A program made the position numbers and the translations under genes. This document shows positions 13,112 through 21,788 of a stretch of DNA of 64,000 nucleotides, in pieces. Numbering within the stretch: position 1 is the stretch's first letter; every line of letters begins with the position of its first letter. Below the pieces are notes generated by a model. It made no database searches, was not told where the DNA came from, and saw only the letters and a list, made by a program, of their open reading frames with translations. The stretch comes from Franconibacter helveticus LMG 23732 (lineage in GTDB: Bacteria; Pseudomonadota; Gammaproteobacteria; Enterobacterales; Enterobacteriaceae): the NCBI RefSeq assembly GCF_000463115.2, contig NZ_AWFX01000029.1, positions 1 through 64,000 of the forward strand, in the 5' to 3' direction.

Positions 13112-14539
13112 TCAGCCCACCACTTCCTGCGCGTACTGATACAGCGCTTTAATCAGCGCAATCTTCTCTTTATCCCCTTCATACTGGTTGTAAAGCATCT
13201 CCAGCTCCTGGGCATAGGCCTGCAAAAACTCCGGGGAGAAACGGTCGCGGCGGTACTGTAGCCAGCGCTGCTGTTCCGCTTCATCCAGCGTGCCGGGGAA
13301 ATTGCGGGCGCGGAAGTTAAACAGCAACTTCTCAATGCGCTTGTCGGCGAAAGTGATATCCAGCGCCGGCAGGTTTTGCGGCGGCGTTTGCAGGACAATG
13401 CGCATGCCTGCGCGGTCAGCGTCGCTGAAAAAGCCGTCATACAGCTGCGCATCCACATTATCGCTCGGCGGGAAGGGCGGCGCTTCGGCAAACAGCGCCA
13501 CCACTTTCTCGCGCACCTGCGGCGCTTCGCGCAGCAGCTTGAGGTTCGCCAGACACTGCTGGCGGTCTATGCCTAAACGCTCCGCGTCTTCCGGGCGCAG
13601 CGTGTTCGCCTGGGCCAGCACCGGGCATTTATTCAGATGGATAAGCTTGATGGGCGCGGCGGGGTCATCGCCAAGGTTCGCCTTCGGCGTATAGAGCCGC
13701 TCGCGCAGCGCGTCGCTGTCGAGTTCCAGCAGCGGGCTGATATCCCCCGCCAGATCCGCCACAATCACCGCGTTGCGGTTTTCAGGGTGCCAGGCGAGCG
13801 GGGCGACCCAGCTGGTGTTGCCGCGCCAGGCGCCGAACATGCCGGAAACGTGCACCAGCGGCTTCATTTGCGGAATATCAATGAGCGTCATCAGCTTCTG
13901 CTTGCCGCGAAAGCTATAGAGATACTCAAACAACCGCGGCTGGCGGGTTTTTACCAGCTGCGCCATGGCGATAGTGGCGTAGACGTCCGCCATCGCGTCG
14001 TGCGCGTTGCTGTGCTCAATGCCGTTGACGGCGGTAAGATGCTCCAGACGGAAGCTCGGCAGACCGTCGTCGTTCTCCGGCCAGACAATGCCCTCGGGGC
14101 GTAGCGCATAGCAGGCGCGCATTACGTCCAGCAGATCCCAGCGCGAGTTATCGTTCTGCCAGCTCCAGGCGTAGGGATCGTAGAAGTTGCGGTAGAAGAT
14201 ATTGCGCGTCACTTCGTCGTCGAAACGGACATTGTTGTAGCCCACCACGCAGGTTTTCGGCACGGTGAAGAGACTGTGGATGCGTCGGGCGAACTCCGCT
14301 TCGTTCTCGCCTTTGGCCAGCGCTTCCTGCGGCGTAATGCCGGTTATCAGCACCGCTTCAGGCTGCGGCAAATAATCATCCGCCGGTTTGCAGTAAAAGA
14401 CTTCCGGTTCGCCGAGAACATTAAAATTTTCGTCGGTTCGCAACGCGGCGAACTGCGCGGGCCGGTCGAGCGACGGGCTGGTGCCGAACGTCTCATAATC
14501 GTGAAACAGAAAAGTGGGTTGCGCCGCAGGCTCAGACAC
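13112..14539 (-). CDS. sbcB: SbcB, exodeoxyribonuclease I
   Basis: 3'-to-5' single-strand DNA exonuclease acting in recombination and mismatch repair. It is a DnaQ-like DEDD nuclease with D14 and E16 in FLFHDYETFG, the following LITGITPQEA, and HSNAHDAMADVYAT later in the domain, then SH3-like and helical domains to the C-terminus. The GTG at 14539 gives 475 residues, exactly the E. coli length. A longer frame from 14626 adds 29 residues without family support. It is convergent with plaP. Confidence 0.96.
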   Translation of the reverse strand: MSEPAAQPTFLFHDYETFGTSPSLDRPAQFAALRTDENFNVLGEPEVFYCKPADDYLPQPEAVLITGITPQEALAKGENEAEFARRIHSLFTVPKTCVVGYNNVRFDDEVTRNIFYRNFYDPYAWSWQNDNSRWDLLDVMRACYALRPEGIVWPENDDGLPSFRLEHLTAVNGIEHSNAHDAMADVYATIAMAQLVKTRQPRLFEYLYSFRGKQKLMTLIDIPQMKPLVHVSGMFGAWRGNTSWVAPLAWHPENRNAVIVADLAGDISPLLELDSDALRERLYTPKANLGDDPAAPIKLIHLNKCPVLAQANTLRPEDAERLGIDRQQCLANLKLLREAPQVREKVVALFAEAPPFPPSDNVDAQLYDGFFSDADRAGMRIVLQTPPQNLPALDITFADKRIEKLLFNFRARNFPGTLDEAEQQRWLQYRRDRFSPEFLQAYAQELEMLYNQYEGDKEKIALIKALYQYAQEVVG

Positions 14540-14629
14540 GGGGATTCTTCCAGTCAGTAATACACTGTCTTTAATGGTAAACCATCCCCCCGGCAAGCAG
14601 AAGAAAAAGGGCGCTGACGCGCCCATTTA

Positions 14630-15781
14630 TCAGGGTAACACCTGCTCCGGTCGCACATTCCTGCCGGTAATAATACGTCTGCCCAGGGCAATGCCAGGCT
14701 TTTCCACGCGGTGAAAAAGACCCCAGGCGCACAGATAGACCACTGGCGTGCAGAGCGCCGCCACCATCAGCATGCGCACGGGCGAGGGGAGATGCTCAAA
14801 GTTGCTGTAGTTGACAAGCAGCGCGATGGTGGGGATGACAATCATCAGATGCAGCAGGTAGACAGAATAGGAGACATCGCCAAGGAACTGGCTTATGCGC
14901 AGCGTCAGCAGGCGTTTAGGCAGCCGCATGGCGCGCTGAAGGCGCGAACCTTCCGCCGCCTGCCACAATAGCGCGGTCATGCCGATAATCATGACCCACT
15001 GCGCGGCAAGGCGCACTGGCGTGACGGCAATGCCCATCCAGGCGGCGCACAGCGGCGCAAGCAACGCCACCAGCCATAAGCGCAGGCTGCTTTCGCGAAC
15101 CGCCTGCGCCATTACCATGCCTGCGACAAACAGCGGCAGCTTAATCAGGATCATCGACGGCATGGGAAAAGCGTCGAAATAATCCGCCAGCAAAAAACGC
15201 GCCGCGAGGCACACCACCATCACCACCAGCGCGCTCAGCATAAAGCCCCAGCGCATGACCATCAGCATGATGAACGGAAAAAGCAGATAGAACTGCATTT
15301 CAAGGCCAATACTCCAGTCCGGCAATACGGTACGGAAGGAGTATTCCGGCAGCGCGCCGAAAATAAAGCTCAGATGGGTAATAATGTTGATAAAGGAGCG
15401 ATCGGCGTAACGGCTGGCGTCGGTTTGGGTTGAACTCCAGGCGCTGGCGATAATATCGCGACACTCGCCGAACAGGCCGCCAAAAATAAGCGCGACGATA
15501 AGCAGTAAATAATAGAGCGGAGCGATCCTGAAAAAGCGTCGTAGCCAGAACTCTCTGATCGTCGTCAGGCTATTCCACGGCGCTTTTTCCCGCCGGTCCT
15601 GATAATTTTTCGCCATCAGATAACCTGATAACAAAATAAACAGATCAACCCCCATGCCAGGGTCATAAAGCAGCGGAATACGGCACTGCACCAGCAGGCA
15701 GATATGCCCGAATAAGACCCACAATGAGGCGATGCCTCTTAACCCTTCCAGCTCCGGCGACCAGTTTTTGCCCTGCGCCAT
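14630..15781 (-). CDS. Membrane acyltransferase, acyltransferase-3 (OafA/NodX) family
   Basis: A 383-residue protein with about ten hydrophobic helices. The family's N-terminal signature is visible: PELEGLRGIASLWVLFGH followed by MGVDLFILLSGYLMAKNY and the basic RRFFRIAPLYYLLL. Such enzymes move acetyl or other acyl groups onto surface glycans or small secreted molecules. The start at 15781 has GAGGAAAAGG just upstream; an in-frame ATG 33 bases earlier is less well placed. It lies between sbcB and dacD, adjacent genes in E. coli, so it is an insertion whose substrate is unknown. It is intact, unlike the acyltransferase fragment at 46-402. Confidence 0.85.
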   Translation of the reverse strand: MAQGKNWSPELEGLRGIASLWVLFGHICLLVQCRIPLLYDPGMGVDLFILLSGYLMAKNYQDRREKAPWNSLTTIREFWLRRFFRIAPLYYLLLIVALIFGGLFGECRDIIASAWSSTQTDASRYADRSFINIITHLSFIFGALPEYSFRTVLPDWSIGLEMQFYLLFPFIMLMVMRWGFMLSALVVMVVCLAARFLLADYFDAFPMPSMILIKLPLFVAGMVMAQAVRESSLRLWLVALLAPLCAAWMGIAVTPVRLAAQWVMIIGMTALLWQAAEGSRLQRAMRLPKRLLTLRISQFLGDVSYSVYLLHLMIVIPTIALLVNYSNFEHLPSPVRMLMVAALCTPVVYLCAWGLFHRVEKPGIALGRRIITGRNVRPEQVLP

Positions 15782-15997
15782 AACCTTTTCCTCTGTCTGA
15801 AAATAAGGGTGCATGAAACCAGGAAAAAAGCTACCTGGGCAATCGGAACAGCGCGAGAATGTTTCATTATCAGATTTACCGCAGGCCGGATGAAATTACC
15901 CGGCGCGAGCATTTGAGAAATATTTCCTTGCAATTTGCCCGCGCAACGAAATAAGAACTGCCGTAAAACAAGCGGCGAAAAATATGTTATTGAGGAT

Positions 15998-17170
15998 ATG
16001 CTGTTGAAACTTCGCCCTTTATTTGCCGCTTCTTTGTTCGTTTTTCTCGGCGGCCCCGCTTTTGCCGCCACGCCCATTATCGGTTCGCCCGTTGCGCCGC
16101 AGATCCAGGCTGGCGCCTGGGTATTAATGGATTACACCACGGGCCAGATCCTGACGGCAAATAACGAACACCAGCAGCGTAACCCGGCAAGCCTGACCAA
16201 GCTGATGACCGGCTATGTGGTCGATCGCGCCATCGACAGCCACCGTATTACTGCCGATGATGTCGTGACCGTGGGGCGCGACGCCTGGGCGAAAGACAAT
16301 CCGGTCTTTGAAGGTTCTTCGTTGATGTTTCTTAAAGCTGGCGACCGCGTGACGGTACGCGATCTCAGCCGTGGGTTAATAGTCGATTCCGGCAATGACG
16401 CCTGCGTCGCGCTGGCGGATTATGTGGCGGGAGGCGAACAGCAGTTTGTCGCCATGATGAACAACTATGCGCAAAAGCTGCATCTGGCGGATACCCATTT
16501 TGAAACGGTGCACGGGCTGGATGCCCCCGGCCAGCACAGCTCTGCTTACGATCTGGCGGTGCTTTCCCGCGCCATTATCCACGGCGAGCCGTCGTTTTAT
16601 CATATGTACAGCGAGAAGAGCCTGACGTGGAACGGTATTACCCAGCAGAACCGCAACGGCCTGCTGTGGGATAAAAGCCTGAACGTGGACGGGCTGAAAA
16701 CGGGCCACACTTCCGGCGCCGGTTTTAACATTATCGCCTCCAGCGTGGACGGCAACCGTCGCCTGATTGCGGTGATCATGGGCGGGGAAAGCCCAAAAGG
16801 ACGTGAGGAGCAGGCGCGCAAGCTGCTGCACTGGGGCCAGCAAAATTTCGATACCGTGCAAATCCTGCACAAAGGTAAAAAAGTGGGCGCCGAGCGCGTC
16901 TGGTACGGCGACAAAGAGCAGGTCAGGGTGGGAACCGATCAGGACTTCTGGTTGACGCTGCCAAAGTCTGAAGTGGCCAACATCAAAGCGCGCTACGTGC
17001 TGGAAAAGCCTGAGCTGGACGCGCCGCTGGCGGCCAATACGCGCATTGGCGAAATTCAGCTCTACGACCGCGACAAGGTTGTGGCGCACTGGCCGCTGGT
17101 CACGCTGGATAACATTGAAAAGGGCGGCCTGTTTTCGCGCCTGAGCGACTATCTGCATCAGAAACTGTAA
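15998..17170 (+). CDS. dacD: DacD, D-alanyl-D-alanine carboxypeptidase (PBP6b)
   Basis: A periplasmic low-molecular-weight penicillin-binding protein trimming the terminal D-Ala from peptidoglycan pentapeptides. It has an N-terminal signal (about 1-24), then the three active-site motifs: S65-x-x-K68 in NPASLTKLM, S131-G-N in VDSGNDA, and K234-T-G in DGLKTGHTSG. A C-terminal PBP5-like beta domain and an amphipathic anchor (FSRLSDYLHQKL) end the 390-residue chain. The ATG at 15998 is preferred over one at 15935 because it leads straight into the signal peptide. Confidence 0.96.
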   Translation: MLLKLRPLFAASLFVFLGGPAFAATPIIGSPVAPQIQAGAWVLMDYTTGQILTANNEHQQRNPASLTKLMTGYVVDRAIDSHRITADDVVTVGRDAWAKDNPVFEGSSLMFLKAGDRVTVRDLSRGLIVDSGNDACVALADYVAGGEQQFVAMMNNYAQKLHLADTHFETVHGLDAPGQHSSAYDLAVLSRAIIHGEPSFYHMYSEKSLTWNGITQQNRNGLLWDKSLNVDGLKTGHTSGAGFNIIASSVDGNRRLIAVIMGGESPKGREEQARKLLHWGQQNFDTVQILHKGKKVGAERVWYGDKEQVRVGTDQDFWLTLPKSEVANIKARYVLEKPELDAPLAANTRIGEIQLYDRDKVVAHWPLVTLDNIEKGGLFSRLSDYLHQKL

Positions 17171-17236
17171 AGGTTATCGCACGGCTTGTTGGTGAGAAGT
17201 ATCTATACTCGGTTATTTACACCGTGAGGAGAGACC

Positions 17237-17713
17237 ATGAATTACACCATTGAGCAGGTAGCCGAACGCGCGATTGCAGGTTTTCATCTGGTTGGCCCCT
17301 GGGAGCAGACGGTGCCGCAGGGGTTCGAGCAGTTAACGATGTGGGTGGACAGTAAAGCGATTCAGCCCAACGAGTGGATTGCGGTTTATTACGATAACCC
17401 GGAAAAAGTACCGGCGGAAAAACTGCGGGCGGATGTCGTAGTTTCCGTACCGGAAGGTTTCAGCTTGCCGGAAAACAGCGAAGGGGTGATCTTAACGACG
17501 CTGCCGGGCGGCGAATATGCGGTAGCGAAAACCAAAGTAGTGAATCAGGACTTCGCCTCCGCCTGGGACGATTTTTTCGTTACCCTGCATAACGACGGGA
17601 AAAACCGGGTAGCGGATAAGCCGTGCTTTGAGATCTACCTGAACGACGGGCAGAGCGACGGCCACTGGGATATTGCGATGTATATTCCTGTTGGGCCGAA
17701 CGCCACGGAATAA
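17237..17713 (+). CDS. sbmC: SbmC (GyrI), DNA gyrase inhibitor
   Basis: A 158-residue GyrI-like protein. It matches E. coli SbmC closely at [26 protein letters not shown] and [10 protein letters not shown]. SbmC binds gyrase and protects cells from microcin B17 and some gyrase poisons. It has a strong ribosome site (GAGGAGA). In E. coli it is an SOS gene, but I see no clear CTGT-N8-ACAG LexA box in the short upstream region. TATACT at 17204-17209 is a plausible -10. Confidence 0.95.
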   Translation: MNYTIEQVAERAIAGFHLVGPWEQTVPQGFEQLTMWVDSKAIQPNEWIAVYYDNPEKVPAEKLRADVVVSVPEGFSLPENSEGVILTTLPGGEYAVAKTKVVNQDFASAWDDFFVTLHNDGKNRVADKPCFEIYLNDGQSDGHWDIAMYIPVGPNATE

Positions 17714-17725
17714 CGCCGTCGCTCA

Positions 17726-17759
17726 TAAAAAAGGCCACCCAATGGGTGGCCTTTGTTTT
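17726..17759. terminator. Bidirectional terminator between sbmC and the dehydrogenase operon
   Basis: A 10-bp stem (aaggccaccc at 17731-17740 with 17744-17753) has a 3-base loop. A residues on the left and T residues on the right give U-tracts in both directions, serving sbmC and the convergent cytochrome gene. Confidence 0.92.
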
Positions 17760-17774
17760 GCGCGCTTTCCGGCC

Positions 17775-18995
17775 TTACGGCGTTAAGCGCTCGCGCATTT
17801 TCTTCACGTCGCTTTCTTTCACCGCCGGCGCCGAGTTGCCCCAGCTGTTGCGGATATAGGTCAGCACGTTGGCAATCTCTTCGTCGGTCATGATGTCCGC
17901 AAAAGAGGGCATAGCCGGCGCCGTCGGACGGGCATCGGTATCCACGCCGCGGCTGCCTGCCAGCACCACATGCGCCAGCGAAACCGGCTCAGGCGCGTTG
18001 ATCAGCGCATTGTTCGCCAGCTGCGGGAAGATATTCTTCTCGCCTTTGCCGGTAGAGCCATGGCAAGCGGAGCAGCGGTCAAAGTAGATGTGGCGTCCTG
18101 CGAGCATCTGCTTGTCATCGCCTTTAATCGGCTGCGGCACGTTTTCATCCTTCACGCCGAGCGACTTCAGGTAAACCGCCACCGCCTGCAAGTCTTCCTC
18201 TTTCCAGAACTGGGAAGAGTTTTTCACCTGCTCAGCCATCGGCCCGGAGGCGATGTCATAACGGTTCACGCCGGTGCGCAGGTAATCTTTAATATCCTGC
18301 TCGCTCCAGCGGCCAATGCCCTGATGGTTGGCGGCGGTAATATTCGGCGCCCACCAGTTTTCAATTTCCGTTCCCTCAAGGAAATTGTCATTTTTATCGC
18401 CGCCGATCATGTTCTTCGGCGTGTGGCAGGTGCCGCAGTGACCAAGGCCCTGCACCAGATACGCGCCGCGGTTCCATTCGGCGGATTTCGACATATCCGG
18501 CTTGTAAACGCCCTTATCGAAGTTCAGCCAGTTCCAGCCGATAAGACTGGTGCGGATGTTGAACGGGAAGGGCAGCAGGTTGGTCTCAACCGGGTTATGG
18601 ATGGGCTCAAGCGTTTGCAGATAGGCCCAGATTGCCCGGTTATCCTCGTCGGTGACTTTGGTATACGCCGTAAACGGCATGGCGCCATACAAGCGCTTGC
18701 CGCCGTGGCCGATCCCTTCGGACATGGCGCGTTTAAAGTCATCGTAAGTCCAGTTGCCGATGCCGGTTTCGCTATCGGGGGTAATGTTCGCCCCCACCAG
18801 CTTGCCGAAAGGCGTGCTTATCTCCACGCCGCCTGCGAACGGTTTTTGCGGGTCGCTGGTGTGGCAGGCGGTACAGTCGCCCACCGTCGCCAGATAACGC
18901 CCTTTCTCAACCTGGTCAAACTCCGGCTGCGCCTGCGCGCAGAACGAGGCGAGGCCTGAAAGGGCCAGCAGTGATAAAGCTGCTAAACGTTTCAT
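17775..18995 (-). CDS. Triheme cytochrome c subunit of a gluconate 2-dehydrogenase-type enzyme
   Basis: A 406-residue exported cytochrome c. After a signal peptide (MKRLAALSLLALSGLASFCAQA) come three heme-attachment motifs: C41-TAC-H45, C187-GTC-H191 and C308-SAC-H312, one per domain. In membrane-bound gluconate, 2-ketogluconate and related dehydrogenases, this subunit passes electrons from the FAD subunit to ubiquinone. The ATG at 18995 overlaps the end of the flavoprotein gene by 4 bases (ATGA), fixing the start; an upstream extension in this frame is spurious. The substrate of the complex is not readable from sequence. Confidence 0.92.
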   Translation of the reverse strand: MKRLAALSLLALSGLASFCAQAQPEFDQVEKGRYLATVGDCTACHTSDPQKPFAGGVEISTPFGKLVGANITPDSETGIGNWTYDDFKRAMSEGIGHGGKRLYGAMPFTAYTKVTDEDNRAIWAYLQTLEPIHNPVETNLLPFPFNIRTSLIGWNWLNFDKGVYKPDMSKSAEWNRGAYLVQGLGHCGTCHTPKNMIGGDKNDNFLEGTEIENWWAPNITAANHQGIGRWSEQDIKDYLRTGVNRYDIASGPMAEQVKNSSQFWKEEDLQAVAVYLKSLGVKDENVPQPIKGDDKQMLAGRHIYFDRCSACHGSTGKGEKNIFPQLANNALINAPEPVSLAHVVLAGSRGVDTDARPTAPAMPSFADIMTDEEIANVLTYIRNSWGNSAPAVKESDVKKMRERLTP

Positions 18996-20752
18996 GCGCT
19001 TATCATCTCCCCCGGGTTTTTCAGATAGAAGTTGCGGATGGCATACGCTGCTTTGAATGCCAGCGCGCCCACGGTGCCGGTAGGGTTGTAACCCGGGTTT
19101 TGCGGGAAGGCGGAAGCGCCCACCACGAACAGATTCGGCACATCCCAGACCTGGAGGTGTTTGTTCACCGAGCTGGTGGAAGGATCGGCGCCCATGATAA
19201 ACCCGCCAACCACGTGCGAGGACTGGTACGGCACGCTGTTCCAGTGACCAGTGGTCGGCTTGGCGACCATTTCGCGCGGCCCCATCGCTTTGGCTATCTC
19301 CGCAACTTTGCCGGTGCAGTACTGCGCCATTTTCAGATCGTTCTCCGGGAAGTCGAAGGTGATCCGCAGCAGCGGGCGACCCAGATGATCTTTGTAGTTT
19401 GGATCGAGCGACAGATAGTTGGTGCGGGTGGTGTAACTGCTCGCCTCGCAGCCAATCGACATGGTGCTCTGGTAGTTTTTCACCATCGCCTCTTTCCAGC
19501 CCTTGCCCCATTTCGGGGAGCCTGGCGGGGTAGGGTGATAGTTGATCGGCGCGCCGCCGATAGGCGTTACGCGGATACTGCCGCCGCCGAAGAAGCCCAG
19601 GCCGCTGTGGTCGAAGTTATCGTTATTGAAATCGTCGATGCCCATGCCCACTGCGCCTGCGCCGATGAACGGGTTGAACTTTTTATCATCGAAGAACAGG
19701 GTCACGCCGTTGGCGGTCTGATAGGCGTAGTTGCGCCCGGTGGTGCCGGAGTTGGTCACCGGATCGTAAGCCTTGCCGATGCCGGAAAGCAGCATCAGAC
19801 GCACGTTCTCGAAGGTAAACGCCGCGACGATCACCAGATCCGCAGGCTGCTCCCATTCATCGCCGGAGGAGTCGATATAGGTCACGCCTGTCGCCTGCTT
19901 GCCGGTGTTGTCGGTATTGACCTGCAACACTTCACAGAACGTGCGCGCTTCGAAGTTGTCCTGGCGCAGCAGCGCGGGCAACACGTTGACGATGGCGCTG
20001 GCTTTGGAGTAGTTGGCGCAGCCGTAGTTGGTGCAAAAGCCGCAGAACGTACACGGCCCCATGGTTACGCCGTACTGGTTGGTGTAAGCCTCAGAAACCA
20101 GCGATGACGGCACCGGGAAGGGGGTATAACCCATGTTTTTCGCCGCCTCGGCGAAGAGAACCGGGCCGTAGGGCTGGCGCAGCGGAGGCGTCGGGTATTC
20201 GCCGCTGCGGGTGCCTTCGAACGGGTTGCCGCCTTCCTGGCGCTGGCCGTTCAGCACGCCCGCCTTGCCTGAAGTGCCCGCCACGCGTTCGAACGCCATA
20301 TAGTGCGGCTCCATCTCTTCCCAGGTGGTGCCCCAGTCCTGTAATACCAGTTCGTCAGGGATGCTGCCGTAGCGCTCAAGCAGGTGGCTTTTTAAGCGAA
20401 ACTCTTCCGGCTGGAAGCGGAAGGTAATGCCCGCCCAGTGGTTGCCCGCGCCGCCGGTGCCGTTGCCCGGGTGAAACGAGCCCCAGCTGCGCATCGGCAA
20501 CGCCGTCTGCGAGGGGTTGTTGCGCATGGTGCAGGTGTTTTGCCGGGTGCGCAGCATCAGCTCCTGGCGCTGCACGTAGCGTAATTCGTCGGTAACGGTG
20601 TTGATGTTGAAATCGCGCGCGGTGTCGCGCCACGGGCCGCGCTCGATGCCGACCACGTTAAGGCCTTCATCCGCCAGCTCTTTGGCGATGATCGAGCCTG
20701 CCCAGCCGAGGCCCACCACGACCACGTCGGTTTTTGGTAATTTCTTCGCCAT
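18992..20752 (-). CDS. GMC-family FAD flavoprotein subunit, gluconate 2-dehydrogenase type
   Basis: A 586-residue GMC oxidoreductase. The ADP-binding motif VVVGLGWAGS (11-20) is near the N-terminus and the C-terminal FAD/active-site region contains SSHVVGG and NPGYNPTGTVGALA. A cysteine cluster C234-x2-C237-x2-C240-x4-C245 resembles the iron-sulfur-binding segment of membrane-bound FAD dehydrogenases. It oxidises a sugar, sugar acid or polyol in the periplasm; D-gluconate is the usual substrate for this three-subunit architecture, but ketogluconate or sorbitol are alternatives. It has no signal of its own and is probably exported with the Tat-signal small subunit encoded just upstream. Confidence 0.9.
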   Translation of the reverse strand: MAKKLPKTDVVVVGLGWAGSIIAKELADEGLNVVGIERGPWRDTARDFNINTVTDELRYVQRQELMLRTRQNTCTMRNNPSQTALPMRSWGSFHPGNGTGGAGNHWAGITFRFQPEEFRLKSHLLERYGSIPDELVLQDWGTTWEEMEPHYMAFERVAGTSGKAGVLNGQRQEGGNPFEGTRSGEYPTPPLRQPYGPVLFAEAAKNMGYTPFPVPSSLVSEAYTNQYGVTMGPCTFCGFCTNYGCANYSKASAIVNVLPALLRQDNFEARTFCEVLQVNTDNTGKQATGVTYIDSSGDEWEQPADLVIVAAFTFENVRLMLLSGIGKAYDPVTNSGTTGRNYAYQTANGVTLFFDDKKFNPFIGAGAVGMGIDDFNNDNFDHSGLGFFGGGSIRVTPIGGAPINYHPTPPGSPKWGKGWKEAMVKNYQSTMSIGCEASSYTTRTNYLSLDPNYKDHLGRPLLRITFDFPENDLKMAQYCTGKVAEIAKAMGPREMVAKPTTGHWNSVPYQSSHVVGGFIMGADPSTSSVNKHLQVWDVPNLFVVGASAFPQNPGYNPTGTVGALAFKAAYAIRNFYLKNPGEMISA

Positions 20753-20755
20753 GCT

Positions 20756-21508
20756 TTATGCCTTCTTGTTCCATTGAGGGCCGCCCTGAATGCTGACCGG
20801 CGGGAATTTCAGTTCTACGTTGTGTTTCTCAATGAAATCGCGGTAGTCGTAGCGTGCGCCGGGAAAACCGAGCATTTTCCAGGCAGCCATATCGCGGTTG
20901 CCGCCATAGACCGGGTCGGCGAAGAAGCCTTCGGTGGTGTTGCTGAGCACCTGGGCGAAGAAAAGCGAACCCACGATGCCTTCCAGCTCAATGTCGCCTT
21001 TCTCAAGGCCTGCCAGTACCTTGTCCTGGTCATCGCCGGAAAGCTCGCGGAAAGGTTTCTGAAACTGCTGCTGCGTGTACTTGTTCAGCGAGGCGAGGCC
21101 CACGCGGTAGCGCTGGCGGGGCGTCAGCTCAGACTGGTCGCCCTGCTCAGGGGTGCCTTCCTGAAAGGGGCCTTCCATGTAAAGACGCTCGAAATTGCCG
21201 TAAAAACCGTGAAGCTGACGGTCGATAAAGACCGCGCAGCCCATCTCTTTGCCGCCGGGGCTCAGGTTATCCGCCGGGATCAGGCGGTCGACGATGGCTT
21301 CAAGCGTGGCCGCTTCATCAGCGGTGAGGAACAGCCAGCCCTGTGAGTCAAATGTTTCGGGAGGGTTGTCGGCGAACGGCTGCCAGCCGGGTGTACCAGT
21401 TAACGTGATTGCTTTTGCGGAACCGGCACCCAGGGTAAGCGCCGCGCCAGACCATTTAAGAACCTGCCGTCGGGTGACCCCAGGCAGCGTTTTTTGTGGC
21501 TTGCGCAT
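20756..21508 (-). CDS. Gluconate 2-dehydrogenase subunit 3 family protein with Tat signal
   Basis: A 250-residue small subunit. It begins with a twin-arginine signal (TRRQVLKWSG, arginines 13-14) followed by a hydrophobic stretch ending near AKA. The body has DEAATLEAIVDRLIPAD, typical of the gluconate dehydrogenase gamma subunit. In the family it is needed for folding and for piggy-back export of the FAD subunit through Tat. The start at 21508 has AAGGAAG upstream; an earlier in-frame ATG would disrupt the Tat leader position. It is the first gene of the three-gene operon and is divergent from yeeA. Confidence 0.9.
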   Translation of the reverse strand: MRKPQKTLPGVTRRQVLKWSGAALTLGAGSAKAITLTGTPGWQPFADNPPETFDSQGWLFLTADEAATLEAIVDRLIPADNLSPGGKEMGCAVFIDRQLHGFYGNFERLYMEGPFQEGTPEQGDQSELTPRQRYRVGLASLNKYTQQQFQKPFRELSGDDQDKVLAGLEKGDIELEGIVGSLFFAQVLSNTTEGFFADPVYGGNRDMAAWKMLGFPGARYDYRDFIEKHNVELKFPPVSIQGGPQWNKKA

Positions 21509-21788
21509 TATTGCTTCCTTAGATGTGCATAAAAAAACCACCGCGTGAAATGATTACGCAGCGAAGTATTTAAAGGGTAGCTCGCTTTGCATTGTTAAGA
21601 AAAGGTTTATCTCCTGTAATGAAATGTCAGAAATGTTAAGAAATATGTATTTCTGTATTTTTTTACACTAGAGGGAAAGTAGTACAGTTCCTGAAAAAGG
21701 GCCAAATAACGCGACAGAAAACAGGGTTATGTGGCCCGAAAGTCGCACAAACAGGTACAATCAATCTTTTGGCCAACGGAGAACGGGT

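Noticed and set aside
17171..17236. LexA box for sbmC
   Set aside because: E. coli sbmC is an SOS gene, but no CTGT-N8-ACAG match was found here, so no site is annotated.
18996..19511. Long N-terminal extension of the cytochrome c ORF
   Set aside because: It lies antisense to none but out of frame inside the flavoprotein gene; the real start is the signal peptide at 18995, with a 4-base overlap.
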